A stretch of DNA of 64,000 nt from Palaemon carinicauda (GCF_036898095.1 NC_090759.1:27692406-27756405); one strand, 5' to 3'. Positions 1-12,515 are shown, counted from the first letter of the stretch. Notes: generated by a model from the letters alone, not told the origin. A program made the numbers and translations.

Positions 1-272
1 TAATGGCGATGGGTGGGACTCAACCAAAATATTATCATTGAAATATAAAATTTCACTTACATTTTTTTTATATACAAAAAGGCACTCTACGTAAATGTAC
101 AAAATATAAACATCGTTGGCGGAGGAAAATAACGCTCAAAATGCACAATAGAGTGACAGCAATATGCGAGATTTCAAGGGGCAATGGAATTCCTAAATAG
201 GCAGAAAGAGAATAAGGCCTTATAGGCTTTTTTTTTAACGATAATATGCAACATGTGACCAGATCCTTTCTT
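1..272. other. No gene seen
   Basis: AT-rich sequence with short open frames only. Immediately followed by the (ATT)n tail of the SINE-like copy. Confidence 0.5.
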
Positions 273-945
273 ATTATTATTATCATTATTATTACTTGCT
301 AAGCTACAGCCCTAGTTGGAAACGCAGGATGATATAAGCCCAGGGGCTGCAACAGGGAAAATAGCCAAGAGAGGAAAGGAAATGAGGAAAAATAAAATAT
401 TTTAAGAACACTAGCAACATTAAAATAAATATCTCCTATATAAACTATAAAAACTTTAACAAAACAAGAGAAAGATAAATATAACAGAATAGTGTGACCG
501 ATTGTACCCTCAAGCAAGAAAACTCTAACCCAGGACAGTAGAAGATAATGGTACAGAGGCTATGGCACTACCCAAGACTAGAGATCAATGGTTTGATTTT
601 GGAGTTTCCTTCTCCTAGAAGAGCTGCTTACCATAGCTAAAGAGTCTCTTCAACCCTAAGAGGAAAGTGGCCACTGAACAATTACAGTGCAGTTAACCCC
701 TTAGGTGAAGAAGAATTATTTGATAATAACAGTGTTGTCAGGTGTATGAGGACAGAGGAGAATCTGTAAAGAATAGGCCAGACTATTCAGTGTGTCTCTA
801 GGCAAGGGGGAAAATGAACCGTAACCAGAGAGAAGGATCCAATGTAGTATTGTCTGACCAGTCAAAGAACCCCATAACTCTCTAGCGGTAGTATTCCAAC
901 GGGTGGCTCGTGCCCTGGCCAACCTATTGCCTAGATCTAAAAACA
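273..945 (-). mobile_element. SINE-like element, near full-length copy, antisense
   Basis: Read on the minus strand it ends in an (AAT)n tail at 273-296 preceded by the shared tail (AACTAGGGCTGTAGCTTAGC). The body matches the copies at 11390-11975 and 41432-42345: an 'actctttagctatggtaagc' block, a 'gccatagcctctgtaccat' block and, near the 5' end, a 'ggccagggcac' block. No coding capacity. The last ~200 bp are shared with LINE-1fam. GGTTCATTTTCCC near the 5' end weakly resembles a Pol III B box. Confidence 0.8.
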
Positions 946-1144
946 CACTTATGAAAGTCTAAAAGGATAATGAAGTAATAAGTAAGGAAGCACGCTATAA
1001 TAGCATTAACCACCATAACATTAATAATAACGATAGTAATAGAAAACAATATCTACCTCAAAATCTAATTCACTTCTCTAACTAATTAATCAAAATTTCA
1101 TTGAAATCCAGCTACAGATTTTGAGACATCATTTGGAGTTTTAC

Positions 1145-1190
<46 letters not shown>

Positions 1191-1571
1191 ATCAAGTGTC
1201 ACGACGCACCTCACTTGACCGAGATAAACGACTTAACCTACCGGCAGAAGCATCAAATAGCTTTAAATGATAAACCAATTAACAGGTAGATTTTATTAGC
1301 TGGGATATTTGGCAAATTAAAACAGTGTCTTTCTCTTACCTGGAGGGATGATACGCAGAAAACTTACAGCGACACGAATGAATAGGAAAGGTACAGGTTG
1401 ACCTTCAACACTGGAGAAAAAAAAAGAAAATAAAAACGCTATTTCGAAACGTGCTAACTTCTCCATGTAGAGTTTTACGTCTGATTCCACTTTGGCGAAT
1501 CAATTGGTTTCCCAGGTTCAATCAAATCATTGTTTAAGGTTGCCAAATATATAAAAAAACAGCACTAGGGC

Positions 1572-1574
<3 letters not shown>
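946..1574. repeat. AT-rich stretch with a 40+ base poly-A run
   Basis: Poly-A of about 44 bases at ~1146-1189. Otherwise nothing recognisable. The run is uninterrupted and may be imprecise in length. Confidence 0.7.

Positions 1575-1648
<74 letters not shown>
1575..1648. repeat. (TA)n microsatellite
   Basis: Perfect TA dinucleotide run directly abutting the start of the LINE-1fam 3' end that follows. Confidence 0.95.
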
Positions 1649-1650
<2 letters not shown>

Positions 1651-1815
1651 ACATATCTGTTTTGACGTTGTTACTATTTTAAAATGATTTATTGTTGACG
1701 TGTTCTCATCATTTATTTATTTCCTTATTTCCTTTCCTCACTGGGCTATTTTTCCCTATTGGAGCCCTTGGGCTTATAGCATCTGGCTTTTCCAACTGGG
1801 GTTGTAGCTTGGCTA

Positions 1816-1852
<37 letters not shown>
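1649..1852 (+). mobile_element. LINE-1fam 3' end, 5'-truncated
   Basis: Starts at 'ggacatatctgttttgacg' and runs through the conserved 'actgggctatttttccctat' and 'ccaactggggttgtagcttg' blocks into an (AAT)n tail (1819-1852). Contains only 3' UTR, no coding sequence. Confidence 0.85.
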
Positions 1853-1853
<1 letters not shown>

Positions 1854-1875
1854 ATATATGTGTGTGTATACACAC

Positions 1876-1934
<59 letters not shown>
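1853..1934. repeat. TGTG and (TA)n microsatellites
   Basis: Short TG-rich run followed by a TA run to 1934. Contiguous with the LINE tail. Confidence 0.9.
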
Positions 1935-1935
<1 letters not shown>

Positions 1936-2473
1936 AATATAGGATACATGAAAATACATACCGTATAAATAATTCAAATAACTCTACAGTATAGATATAG
2001 ACAAGCGAACTCTCGAACAGCCCTTTCCCGCATATTAAACGAGTATATTTTAAGATTACAATACTGAAACTTCATCAATTATCCCCAAAAGGTCAAAACT
2101 TTAAACCCAAATTATCTTCCTTTGTGACTTTCGACCCTCAATAGCGATTATTTCTGTACAACAATCTGAATAGAAAATATCTATTTAAAGTAAAAAGTTC
2201 TTCTGCCTTGTCTCTGTTGAATATCAATGACAATAGCATGCATTGTGTTGCAAATAAAGAAATACCATTTGAAGTAACTCGCTTATGTAGGTTAATTAAA
2301 GTTTCCTATTCATCATTTCAACATCAATGTTTAGTTTAACAATGAGCTTCATAAAATATTGAGGATAGTTTTCACAGTTATAGTTAAAATTATTAATAAA
2401 GATTATACCACTAATCTATGCAATTAAATTTGGTTATTTTTAAATTTTTCATTAAGCCTAAATGTGTATATGC
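1935..2473. other. No gene seen
   Basis: AT-rich, frequent stops in all frames, no repeat family recognised. Confidence 0.5.
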
Positions 2474-2731
2474 ATTATTATTATTATATGCTAAGCTACA
2501 ACCCTAGTTGGAAAAGCAGGATGCTATAAGCCCAGGGGCTCCAACAGGGAAAATAGCCCAGTGAGGAAAGGAAACAAGGAAAAACAAAAAATATTAAGAA
2601 GAGTAACATTAAAATAAATATTTCCTATATAAACTATAAAAACTTTAACAAAACTAGAGGAAGAGAAATAAGATAGAATAGTGTGCTGAATGTACCCTTA
2701 CGCAAAAGAACTCTAACCCAAGCAGTACATA
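2474..2731 (-). mobile_element. SINE-like element, 3' portion, antisense
   Basis: Begins with an ATT tail and 'gctaagctacaaccctagtt', continues through the shared tail into the SINE-specific 'gaagagaaataagatagaat' block, and breaks off after 'ctctaacccaagcag'. 5'-truncated. Confidence 0.8.
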
Positions 2732-3964
2732 AACATAAATCATGTGGCTGATATTCGTAAATGGGTCAGGAATGACATAGTGATGAAGACTGAAATGATT
2801 GACGATGTTAAAGATGTGGTACATTGAAATAATATGGCACTCTCGCCCAAATGAAAGCTGGTTGGGGTCCCAAATGTTGAGAAATTGAATAGCTAACGTA
2901 CAAAATAAAAAATGAATAAAAAGAATTCGAGATAAAATATGGAGTAAATCTATCTGATGAAAGATGCGTAAAAATGTATGCAAGGGGAAATATGAGCGAG
3001 AATTAATACAATACAAAGGCTAATGTTGCATTTATGTCAAGGACGCTAACGAGTTTCTCGTGATGTTTCAGTGCAGGTGTAAGAAACAGCTGTAATGCCA
3101 TGAAATTCTGATGAACAGTACACGGCAATTACATTGTGGCAGTGAATTGTATATTTTCCCAATGCCATCTTAAAACAAGGATACGGATTGTACAATGATT
3201 CAAACATAATAGTTATTACACAGAACTGATCAACATCAATATTCAAAAGACAAATGTTATTAACAAACTCGTATATCTGACAACAATGACCAAGGGTATC
3301 GTACCAAACGCAGACATTAGTATGAATGAAACCCTACAAGTGATTCAATAACCTTTAGTCGCCATCCACGTTATAAATGTCACTTGATAGAATTAGGTTT
3401 GGCAAAACCTGAGATAGCACGAAGCGAAGCTGCTGTGCTACGAATTCTTAAATGCAGTAAATAGGGTTCTTAATCCATTAAACATTAATAAAAAAAATAC
3501 ATACTCTCTTCGATAAATCCTATGCCACCTGATGAAAAAAAAAATACTGAAAATAGTGGAGGAGTTGATATAGGCCTAAATTACATCGTGTTCTAATCTC
3601 TCTTTATGCGAAACCTCTATATTTGATTGTTTTACGCTGCTTTCAATATTGCTACTTTTCCAGTACTTTGGGTGGGATGTATATTTCTCTCTGTACTTAG
3701 GATGAGATCTGGCTTAACATGCAAATCGACCATAACCTCTTATACAACAAGGATGTACCACATGTTTACTTTCTTCTGTTTTCTGTTGAATCCACTGCCA
3801 CCCATCTCGCTCAAAGGAGGCAGTGCCTTGCTTCGTAGAAATACTTTCACAAGGGAAATGTTATCTAACTTGTTGCAGTACAAGCAATAAAAAGAAAAGT
3901 ATACTTCCTCGGCAACTTTCTTCCTTTGAATTCTGCTTTCCCCAACAGATATAGCTTGACTGGT
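2732..3964. other. No gene seen
   Basis: Open frames up to 120 codons on the minus strand (2654-3016) have no recognisable motif and partly overlap the SINE tail. Treated as chance. Confidence 0.5.

Positions 3965-4042
<78 letters not shown>
3965..4042. repeat. (GA)n microsatellite
   Basis: Pure GA run. It generates long spurious Leu-Ser frames on the other strand. Confidence 0.95.
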
Positions 4043-4044
<2 letters not shown>

Positions 4045-4310
4045 TCTTGAAGGTATGATGTCCGAAATTTTTTTTTATGTAGATACAATGCATTGAGAAT
4101 ACAGCTTCACTCGCCCGCCACTTTGGGTTGGTTTGACTATAAGGGCGGTGCAAATACATAGCGAATCGTTAGTAACATCCTTGGTGGTAGTCTTGTTTTT
4201 TCCTGAACTTCATTCGCAATTCCCTTTTCCTTGACATATTTCAGTCATTCTAAAAGCAGCCTCCATAGGTTGTACCAGACAATGATCCCAAACCTCATGT
4301 AAATGAGCTG
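4043..4310. other. No gene seen
   Basis: Unique-looking sequence between a microsatellite and a LINE fragment. Confidence 0.4.
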
Positions 4311-4638
4311 AAGGCCTTGGATGATATTTTTCATAACTCTGACCATCCTTTACATTCAGATCTCCCTGGACAATTCTATCCTGTTCGTAATACTAGGCAG
4401 GCAGTTAATTCTAATAGCCAGGCCTTCTCCACCATGAGGCTCAATACTACACAGTATTCTAGAAGTTTTATTCCAGCTGTTACCAAGTTGTGGAATGATC
4501 TTCCTAATCGGGTAGTTGAATCAGTAGAGCTTCAAAAGTTCAAAGTTGGAGCAAATGTTTTTATGTTGACCAGGCTGACATGACGAGCCCTTGGGCTTAT
4601 AGCTTCTTGCTTTTCCAACTAGGGTTGTAGCTTGGCTA

Positions 4639-4675
<37 letters not shown>
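4311..4675 (+). mobile_element. LINE-1fam copy: C-terminal reverse-transcriptase ORF plus tail, internally deleted
   Basis: An 88-residue frame (4317-4583) holds the C-terminal end of the LINE-1fam polyprotein: FHNSDHPLHSDLPGQFYPVR, then LWNDLPNRVVESVELQKFKV and a stop after MLTRLT. The 3' UTR normally present between the stop and the terminal GGAGCCCTTGGGCTTATAGC block is missing (deletion of about 180 bp relative to other copies). An AAT tail follows. No catalytic domain is included. Confidence 0.85.
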
Positions 4676-4677
<2 letters not shown>

Positions 4678-5018
4678 GAATTTCAACATCAACCGGAAAA
4701 GAAAAGTTACACGATTACATATTTGAAGCAAAAATTACTTCTCATACCATATTTAAAAATTATTGGAACCGACAGGTAATATATGCAAAATTACATTTGA
4801 GCAACAACATTTTTGTATGATGCTTTAATGAGACTTTATGTATAAATTCTGATAAAATATAAGCTATTTTCAAAGATTTTTCCATCAATATCCATTTTTT
4901 CCGTTTATAGCTTTTGTAACGATCAATAAAGCTCAATATGTACCACTTGGCCTTAGTTTCGTTCCTGTTAACATCTGAAATGTCATTCAGGATGGCAAAA
5001 GGAAGCTAGAAAACCATA
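4676..5018. other. No gene seen
   Basis: AT-rich DNA between two mobile elements. Confidence 0.4.
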
Positions 5019-5550
5019 TTTGAAGGGACTCTTTAGCTATGGTAAGCAACTCTTCTAGTAGAAGGGCACTCCAAAATCAAACCATTGTTCTCTACTCTTG
5101 GGTAGTGCCATAGCCTCTGTATTATTATTATTATTACTAGCCAAGCTACTACCCTAGTTAGAAAAGCAAGGGCTCCAATAGGGAAAAATAGCTCAGTGAG
5201 GAAAGGAAATATATAAATGATGAGAATAAATTAACAATAAATCATTCTAAAAAAAGTAACAACGTCAAAACAGATATGTACCATGGTCTTCAACTGTCTT
5301 GGGATGGAGTTCTCTTGCTTGAGGGTACACTCGGGCACACTATTCTATCTTATTTCTCTTCCTCTTGTTTTGTTAAAGTTCTATAGTTCATATAGGAGAT
5401 ATTCATTTTAATGTTACTGTTCTTAAAATATTCCATTTTTTCTTGTTTCCTTTCCTCAATAGACAATTTTCCCAGTGGAGCCTCTGGGCTTATATCATCT
5501 TCCTTTTCCAACCAAGATTGTAGCTTAGGAAGTAGTAGTAATAATAATAA
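5019..5550 (+). mobile_element. SINE-like element split by a nested LINE tail
   Basis: Sense SINE sequence runs 5019-5122 ('actctttagctatggtaagc', 'gccatagcctctgta') and resumes at 5272 ('ccatggtcttcaactgtctt') to an imperfect AGT/AAT tail near 5550. The joined halves match the uninterrupted copy at 11390-11975 read in reverse. Confidence 0.8.
5120..5271 (-). mobile_element. LINE-1fam 3' end inserted into the SINE, antisense
   Basis: ATT tail, 'ctagccaagctactacccta', 'tcagtgaggaaaggaaat' and 'aacgtcaaaacagatatg' are the LINE-1fam 3' UTR in reverse. It lies inside the SINE between 'cctctgta' and 'gtaccatgg', giving a GTA or TGTA overlap at the edges. Confidence 0.75.
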
Positions 5551-6390
5551 TAATAGTCCTGGGGGTGCACGGAAACCCCCCCCCCCCCCCCCTCAGATGC
5601 TCGACTACATCGTGGTCACTTGGAATAGTGGGCCACGGTCCACTTGATAATCAAACCAGAGAATGCCTGTCGGTTCCATGAAAGTCAAGACTACAGAAAT
5701 ACTGGTTCAAATAATTTGAAACCATCTATAACTGTTCATGTGTCAACACGATTTGCTGGCTGCACAATATGAAGCAATTCTCTTAAATATTTTGGACGTT
5801 TGGTTATGATAATTTGATGTGTTATTGTACATATTTTAACTCGATTTTTTTTTTAAAAATTCAGTGCCGTATCAAGACCCTTTGTGGCCCTTCCACTAGA
5901 CTAAGGTTGCAGAAGGGGCCCTGTCAGGCAAGCTAACCGAATCTAATCAACAATTTATTTGGAAATGGCAATTATAAGAGCATTTTTAAACTGCAGAAAC
6001 CAATATTGAGCAAATTAGTTAGGTTAATTATGCTTATACAATAGCTTAATTTTATGCTCTCGTAAAAAAGAGCATTAAAATTTTATTACAGGTGAAAGTT
6101 TTATGGAATAACATACATATAAAATTTTCAGTAAAATTAACTTTAGCCATATATTTTTTGCCATTAGACATTTTATAATATCATGGATTGTTTGAGGCCA
6201 TATTGGGTAGTTCACCATTGGCAACATACACAACCCTGTTTGGGTTAAGCCATGAATTATATTACTATTATTTTCATTAAACTATTGTTCAGGTACATTT
6301 CATATGGTGTAAGTTTACTTTGATTCAATATTAGATTGACATTTTTTCTGGTATACTACCATTCAAAATAAACAAAAACACACACATATA
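5551..6390. other. Poly-C run then sequence with no gene
   Basis: About 17 C at ~5576-5592 in an otherwise ordinary stretch. The rest is AT-rich with no coding signal. Confidence 0.5.
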
Positions 6391-6419
6391 CTATGCACCA
6401 CACACACACACACACACTA

Positions 6420-6486
<67 letters not shown>

Positions 6487-6643
6487 ACCATTCGTAGTCC
6501 ACTGCAGAACAAAGGCCTCAGACATAGAGATGCCCAAATGGAGAAGTGGAAAACAAAATAGAGTTTGTTAGTGAAAAAGTTAATTTAGTTAAATATATAT
6601 AAAATATGTATATATATAAAATATGTATATATATATATATATA

Positions 6644-6710
<67 letters not shown>
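6391..6710. repeat. CA, TA and TG microsatellite cluster
   Basis: (CA)n at ~6396-6417, (TA)n at ~6421-6483, and TA then TG runs at ~6600-6728, with short unique spacers. Confidence 0.9.
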
Positions 6711-6716
<6 letters not shown>

Positions 6717-7013
6717 AGTGTGTGTGTACATACACATTTTCATGATTCCATCACGATCTTAAACAGCAGTCAAACCCCTCTAAAATCCGGTAATCCTAGT
6801 TGTAAATAAAAATTGTATTTGTTTATATGACCACACTTTCCATATACTGCCAAATTACGCAAAGCTATTGGTTTCGTTTATTAGTTTTTCATCATTTGAA
6901 GCAAGGCGCCATATGGGAAAAAATTTATATTAAAAAAATAAAACTAAAATTATATAAAAAAAAACTGGCCTGGTTTCCTCACTGAACCAAATGGAAGTTC
7001 GTGATGCCAGCAT

Positions 7014-7145
7014 AAATTTTATATATATTCAAAATATATACCGAATTAAAAGTGGAGTAACTACTAAAAAAATGTCACTATTTGTGATTATATATTTTAT
7101 GGACACTTAAGTAATTACTCCTTTTGTACTTTAGTTTATATATAT

Positions 7146-7156
<11 letters not shown>
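7014..7156. repeat. Inner inverted repeat within the foldback
   Basis: 'tatatattcaaaatatata' at ~7020-7040 is reversed at ~7136-7157, and 'agtggagtaactact' at ~7050-7065 is loosely reversed at ~7108-7128. Looks like a ~140-bp palindromic MITE sitting in the left half of the larger structure. Confidence 0.55.
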
Positions 7157-7460
<304 letters not shown>

Positions 7461-7713
7461 AATGTACGCTGGCATCACGAACTTCTGTTTGGTTGACCAT
7501 GTTGACGATGTCAGTTCCAGGTCGTTCAGAGAGGAAACCAGGTTAGTTTTATTCTTATAATCCTATGTTTTTTTTTTTTTTTTTTGTACATAATTCTATC
7601 TTGTTTCGCATGTGGCGAATTGCTTTAAATTATAAACAAACTAATACAGGAAAACAATAGCTTTCCATAATTTAGCAGTATATGGAGTGTGTGGTCTTGT
7701 AAACATATACCAT

Positions 7714-9630
7714 AAAAAGGCTTTACTCCAATGTTATAACTACCTTCAATATAAAGGGTTAGTAATACTTATATACTTGACTAGTTTTCGTCTGCGAATT
7801 GAATAAACTCGAAACTGACTTATCATGCTTTTAACATTTAAACTGTATTATGATCTTAGAGAAAAAGAGAAGAAAGTTGAAAACAGACAAATTCAAAGTA
7901 ACTTATTAAAGGAATGTCTGAAATTACTCAAGGAGGAGACATAAGCTATTAATATATTGTAGGCTCAATTGGGGGGAATAATGTTATCTTGAAATATCTT
8001 CCGCATAGAACCAATACCTCAAATGCATAGGCCTAAATATACAGACCCTTGCAACCAAACATTCATAAGCCTAAGAAAACAATGACCCGCAAAACATTAG
8101 CATACGACGAAATTGCAAATCTAGCTTGGTATTCGTGACCGACATTCCAAGGATGCCAAAAACAAACAGTGCAACTTCAAACCAAAACAAATGCTAAAAT
8201 TACAGAAAATAGGAATTTGCCATATTTGTTACGCTAAGCCTAATCCTATTGATAAAACTATGCATTCCCTATCATACTTTAGCCAACACCACAAGATTTA
8301 TAAGAATTCACTCTTATCCTTGACAAAAGAATAGGGAATTTACAGGCCACTGCAAAAATTGCACCAATAATACGATACCGCTCACAGGATTTCCTTTGTT
8401 GACAGTTGGCCTCTGTACTAGGTGTTTACAGACTAACATTTCTAACATACCATTTGATGCAAGTGGCGTCAAACCTAGTCACATTTCCTTGAAAGAAGAG
8501 ATAGACCTTATGTCCCTATAACATTATTTATCTAGTTTCCATAATAGCGCAGTTTGGGACCGCAGATTTTGGGGGGCCGAAGGGGAGGAGGGACCTGAGC
8601 GATCGATGACTTGACCGCGACCCAACGTCGCCACATATACACAACAGAATGCTTTCTTGATCGCTTTAATAAATCTAATTAAGCTTGATGAAATACACAG
8701 TCCTTCGTTCGTTAATGTGAATCTAAAAGGACGTAAATAGACACCCGTCACGTACAGTAAATTGTGTCACGACCCTCCATTCACGACAACCACACCTTCC
8801 ACCCAGTGGATGGGAAAATCAAAACAAATGTCATAATTGAGAAGAATTTGACTTTTACCTGTTTAATAGCCCTGCCGATTTCATGGATGATGCGATCTTT
8901 GACTCCTCCCTTGAGAGCTGCCATTGTCTCATAGCAAAGCCCCTCCCGAGGCGTTGGAGGAGGCGAAAAGAAAAAAAATAATAATTGTCCGGAACTTCAC
9001 ATGGCGAGATTCTCACTCCACAAATGCCACCAGCTGACTGAATTTGTTCGGTGCACGGTGCTGCTGTACGAGAACTTCACATAACTGCAGAACTAAAGCA
9101 ACTGTCAAAACAAAGAAACGTAATCCCATTGCATCCATGATTGGGTATAAATCATATTTTATGACTAAAGTTATTTATATATGTTTTATTAGACAAAATA
9201 ATAAGATCAATCTCTCTATAGCTGCTCTTAATTACGATGAATAAGTAACTCTTACGTTTGGCAGGAGAGGCTACCTTCTTCTGTCAGTTTAGGACCACGA
9301 TTTTCGTTCTCTTCGCCTTATAATTAAACAATCAAAAGTTGCGTAATATATGTTAGGTGTTCCATTGCATTAAAGAGACATATCTTTTCTGTATATTCAC
9401 TTACCATTATATCCAGATACTGACGATGTCACATTTCTTTAAACTGGTGTAATTAGTCATCTTCATTAGACTGCAAATCCGTCGCGTTAGGCCTACACAT
9501 TTCCGTAGTTATATTTCTTTCTTAAAGGTTATGTATTTTGTTTTTGCATCTCGTTAGTAGCAATCCACTTTGCTGTTATTTTCTTCCCTGTTAAAGAAAG
9601 CTGACATTGGTGTGTAGGGTCGTTCTTTGT

Positions 9631-9632
<2 letters not shown>
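7714..9632. other. No gene seen
   Basis: 1.9 kb with mixed composition and no ORF over 75 codons; no repeat family recognised. The slightly less AT-rich part near 8560-9010 shows no motif. Confidence 0.45.

Positions 9633-9695
<63 letters not shown>
9633..9695. repeat. (GA)n microsatellite
   Basis: Pure GA run. Confidence 0.95.
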
Positions 9696-9697
<2 letters not shown>

Positions 9698-10148
9698 CAC
9701 TACTTGCCCTGACGGTATATAACTGCTTGTTTGTGTGCACAAAAAGGGAAATAAATATACGAAATCGTAAGGAAACATCTGAATATTTCATTTCAGTCAC
9801 AACGAAACAGTAAGGTAGTCACGCACAGTCACAAACGGTAATCAATATACTGTATATTTAGGTGATAGAGACCAGGTATACCCTATAGCTACTATTTTAT
9901 CATAACATTTTCTTATGATAGCAGTTTTAATGTTATTACTGTTACCTGATCTCGCTCAAAGTACAGGTTTCTTCAGTGAAAATAACTATTATCTTGAAAA
10001 GAATATAGTACAGTCTACAGAAAGATGAGGTACATAAAAACCCAGGGAGTTTCAAAATTCCAGATATGCGAAAACTAATTAATGGGGGATTTTATTTTTA
10101 ATCTCTTCGGGATTACTTATCTTTTCAGCAAAAGAAAAAAAATCCGTA
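9696..10148. other. No gene seen
   Basis: AT-rich, no motif. Confidence 0.45.
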
Positions 10149-10149
10149 T

Positions 10150-10600
10150 TTGCGTAACTATTATTATCATCATCTACGCCTATTGACGCAAAAGGGCCTC
10201 GGTTAGATTTCGCCAGTCGTCTCTAGCTTGAGCTTCAAATACAATAATTCTCCACTCATCATCTCCCACTTCACAGATCTCAGCCATGTAGGCCTTGATC
10301 TTCTAACTCTTCTAGTGGTTTGTGGAGCCCAGTTGAATATTTGGTGAACCAATCTCTCTTGGGGTGTGCGAAGAGCATGAACAAATCATCTCCATCTACC
10401 ACTCATCTTGCCCGCATATGGCACTCGAGTAATCTCTTACAGTTTCATTTCTAGTCTTGTCCTGCCATTTAACTCCAATATTCTTTTGAGGGCTTTGTTC
10501 TCAAATCTGCTAGAGCTGTTTGAGATAGTTTCATTGCCATAACAAGACTCATGGCCATACAGTAACACATATCTCACTAAACTAGTAGTATGATTTTTTA
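10150..10600 (-). mobile_element. LINE-3fam fragment (RTE/CFDP2-like polyprotein C-terminus), antisense
   Basis: On the minus strand the last frame ends GDDEWRIIVF, EAQARDDWRNLTEALLRQ and a stop, followed by GATGATGAT-rich DNA as a tail. Upstream frames include VLLYGHES and RPTWL. This pattern (LLYG-E.., W...DDWR-L-EA) is typical of non-LTR retrotransposon polyprotein ends annotated as craniofacial development protein 2-like. Frameshifts are present. A second copy lies at 49917-50262. Confidence 0.7.
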
Positions 10601-10602
10601 TG

Positions 10603-10890
10603 TACCATGGTCTGTTACTGTCTTGGGGTAGAGTTCTCTTGCTTGAGGATACACTCGGGCACACTATTCTATCTTATTTATCATCCTCTTGGTTTTTTCT
10701 TTTCTTATATGAAAGATTCATTTAAATGTTGTTAATGTTCTTAAAAAAACTTATTTTAATTGTTAATTACCTCTCTTGTAGTTTCCTTATTTCCTTTCCT
10801 CACTGGGCTATTTCCCCTATTGGAGCCCTTGGGCATATAGCATTCCTACTTTTATAACTAGGGTTGTAGCTTAGTATAGCAAGTAATAAT
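10603..10890 (+). mobile_element. SINE-like element, 3' portion
   Basis: Starts at 'gtaccatggtctgttactgt', passes 'tctcttgcttgaggatacac' and the shared tail, ends 'agggttgtagcttagtatag' and a degraded AAT/GATGAT tail. 5'-truncated and placed directly beside the LINE-3fam fragment. Confidence 0.8.
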
Positions 10891-11288
10891 GTTGATGATG
10901 ATTTCAGGCGATTCGATTTCCAAATTTTTACTTAACCGAGCTTGAATTATGAAAATAAATTGGTCAATACTACGAGAAGATGCTGTGCGGGTTAACATTT
11001 GATATCACGAAACCTGGGACCCCTTAAAAAAAAAAAGAATCAGTCATTAATTATTTCATTTCATAAATCCTTTCGGAGAAATATACAGTCGCGCTTTTAT
11101 CAATTCTGAAGAACATTTCAGGCGAGTTTCCATCTCGTTCTAGTCATTATCATTATAACTGAAGCAATATAACCAACAACTGCTATAATTATAATAATGC
11201 AAATAATCCATTTCACGTTCCAACTACAAGGTCCATTGAGGATGAATAATAAATGCAAAAAAATATCTACGTCACTTGTCAGTACCAC
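10891..11288. other. No gene seen
   Basis: Nothing recognisable. The right end (11257-11288) is one half of a diverged direct repeat discussed in the findings. Confidence 0.4.
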
Positions 11289-11350
11289 GGCCTATTATTA
11301 TTATTATTATTTAAGCTACAACCCTAGTTGGAAAAGCAGGATGCTATACG
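11289..11350 (-). mobile_element. Very short LINE/SINE tail, antisense
   Basis: ATT run then 'aagctacaaccctagttgga' and 'aaagcaggatgctata', then stops. Only the last ~40 bp of the family plus tail. Confidence 0.75.
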
Positions 11351-11389
11351 TCCAAGGAAAACATCCATGTCACTTGTTGTTACCAAGGT

Positions 11390-11975
11390 ATATTATTTTT
11401 ATTATTATTATTAGTTAAGCTTAAACCCTAATTAGAAATGCAGGATACTATAAGTCTAAGGGCCCCAACAAGGAAAATAGCCCAGCGAGGAAAGAAAATA
11501 AGGAAACATATAATAGTGTACCCGAGTGTTCACTCAAGCATGAGAACTCTACCCATGACGCACAAAACATCATGGCAGAGAGGCTATGGCACTACCCATG
11601 CTAGAGAACAATTGTTTGATTTTGGAGTGTCCTAAAAGAGCTGCTTACCATAGCTAAAGAGTCTCTTCTCCCTAAACAAGTGGAAAATAACCATTGAATA
11701 ATTACATTGCAGTAGTTAACACCCTGAGTGGAGACAAAATTTGAGTTACCGGTGCCTTAGGTGTACAGTATGAGGACAGAGGTGAATGTGTTAAGAATAG
11801 CCCAAACTATTCTGTGTATGTATAGGGCGTGTAAGGAAAGGAAGAAAATTACCCATAACCAGAGAGTGATCCAAAGCAGTACTATCTGTCCAGTCAACTC
11901 AATAACTCTCTCGCAGTAGTATGTTAACGGGTGACTGGTGCCTTACATTGGCCAACCTACTACCAAGACTGATAA
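11390..11975 (-). mobile_element. SINE-like element, near full-length, antisense
   Basis: ATT tail at ~11393-11413, then the shared tail with a deletion, and the SINE body blocks in order ('gtacccgagtgttcactc', 'aggctatggcactacccat', 'gctgcttaccatagctaaag', 'aacgggtgactggtgcc', 'ggccaacctactacc'). No ORF of interest. More diverged than the 273-945 copy. Confidence 0.8.
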
Positions 11976-12515
11976 TTAAAATCTCCTCATAAGTAATGTA
12001 CATGCTGACTACCTGAAATATCTTTTACTTCTATTTTGCATGTACAGTTGGGAGCAGGAATTCCTGGCACATCTCGCTGTGCATGGCGAGTTCTTGTGTT
12101 TAGCCCCGGGCATCACCAGCGTCCATCTCTACTTACTCTGACTGTTTAGTTACTTGCTATGCAGCAAGGGTGCAACAGGGTAGGCTACACTTCCTCAGAG
12201 CGAGGTGTGTCCGCAGTTCCAAGGTCCAAGTGAAGTTCTTGCATATTGCAAAATCTGTTCTCACAATTTCAGAATATTACACATTGCTTATCGACACATT
12301 TGTTATTATTAATGATAGCTTTTCAAAATATTGTTGTCCTCATCGCTCAACACAGCTTTTAGAATACTGTTTTCCTCTACAACTGTTCTAATTGAAATTA
12401 TTCTTACCATTCAGGCAGTCCATCTCAAATATCCACACCTTAATTCTATAAGAGAGATTAAGTTTGTCTCTTTATACTATACATTAGTTTTCATACATTT
12501 TTCTATTCTACATTA
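11976..12515. other. No gene seen
   Basis: No motif in the small frames present. Confidence 0.4.

Noticed and set aside
3740..4159. 139-codon minus frame with Leu-Ser repeats
   Set aside because: Runs through the GA microsatellite; flanks have no motif. Similar frames at 9554-9813 and 63481-63710 are rejected for the same reason.
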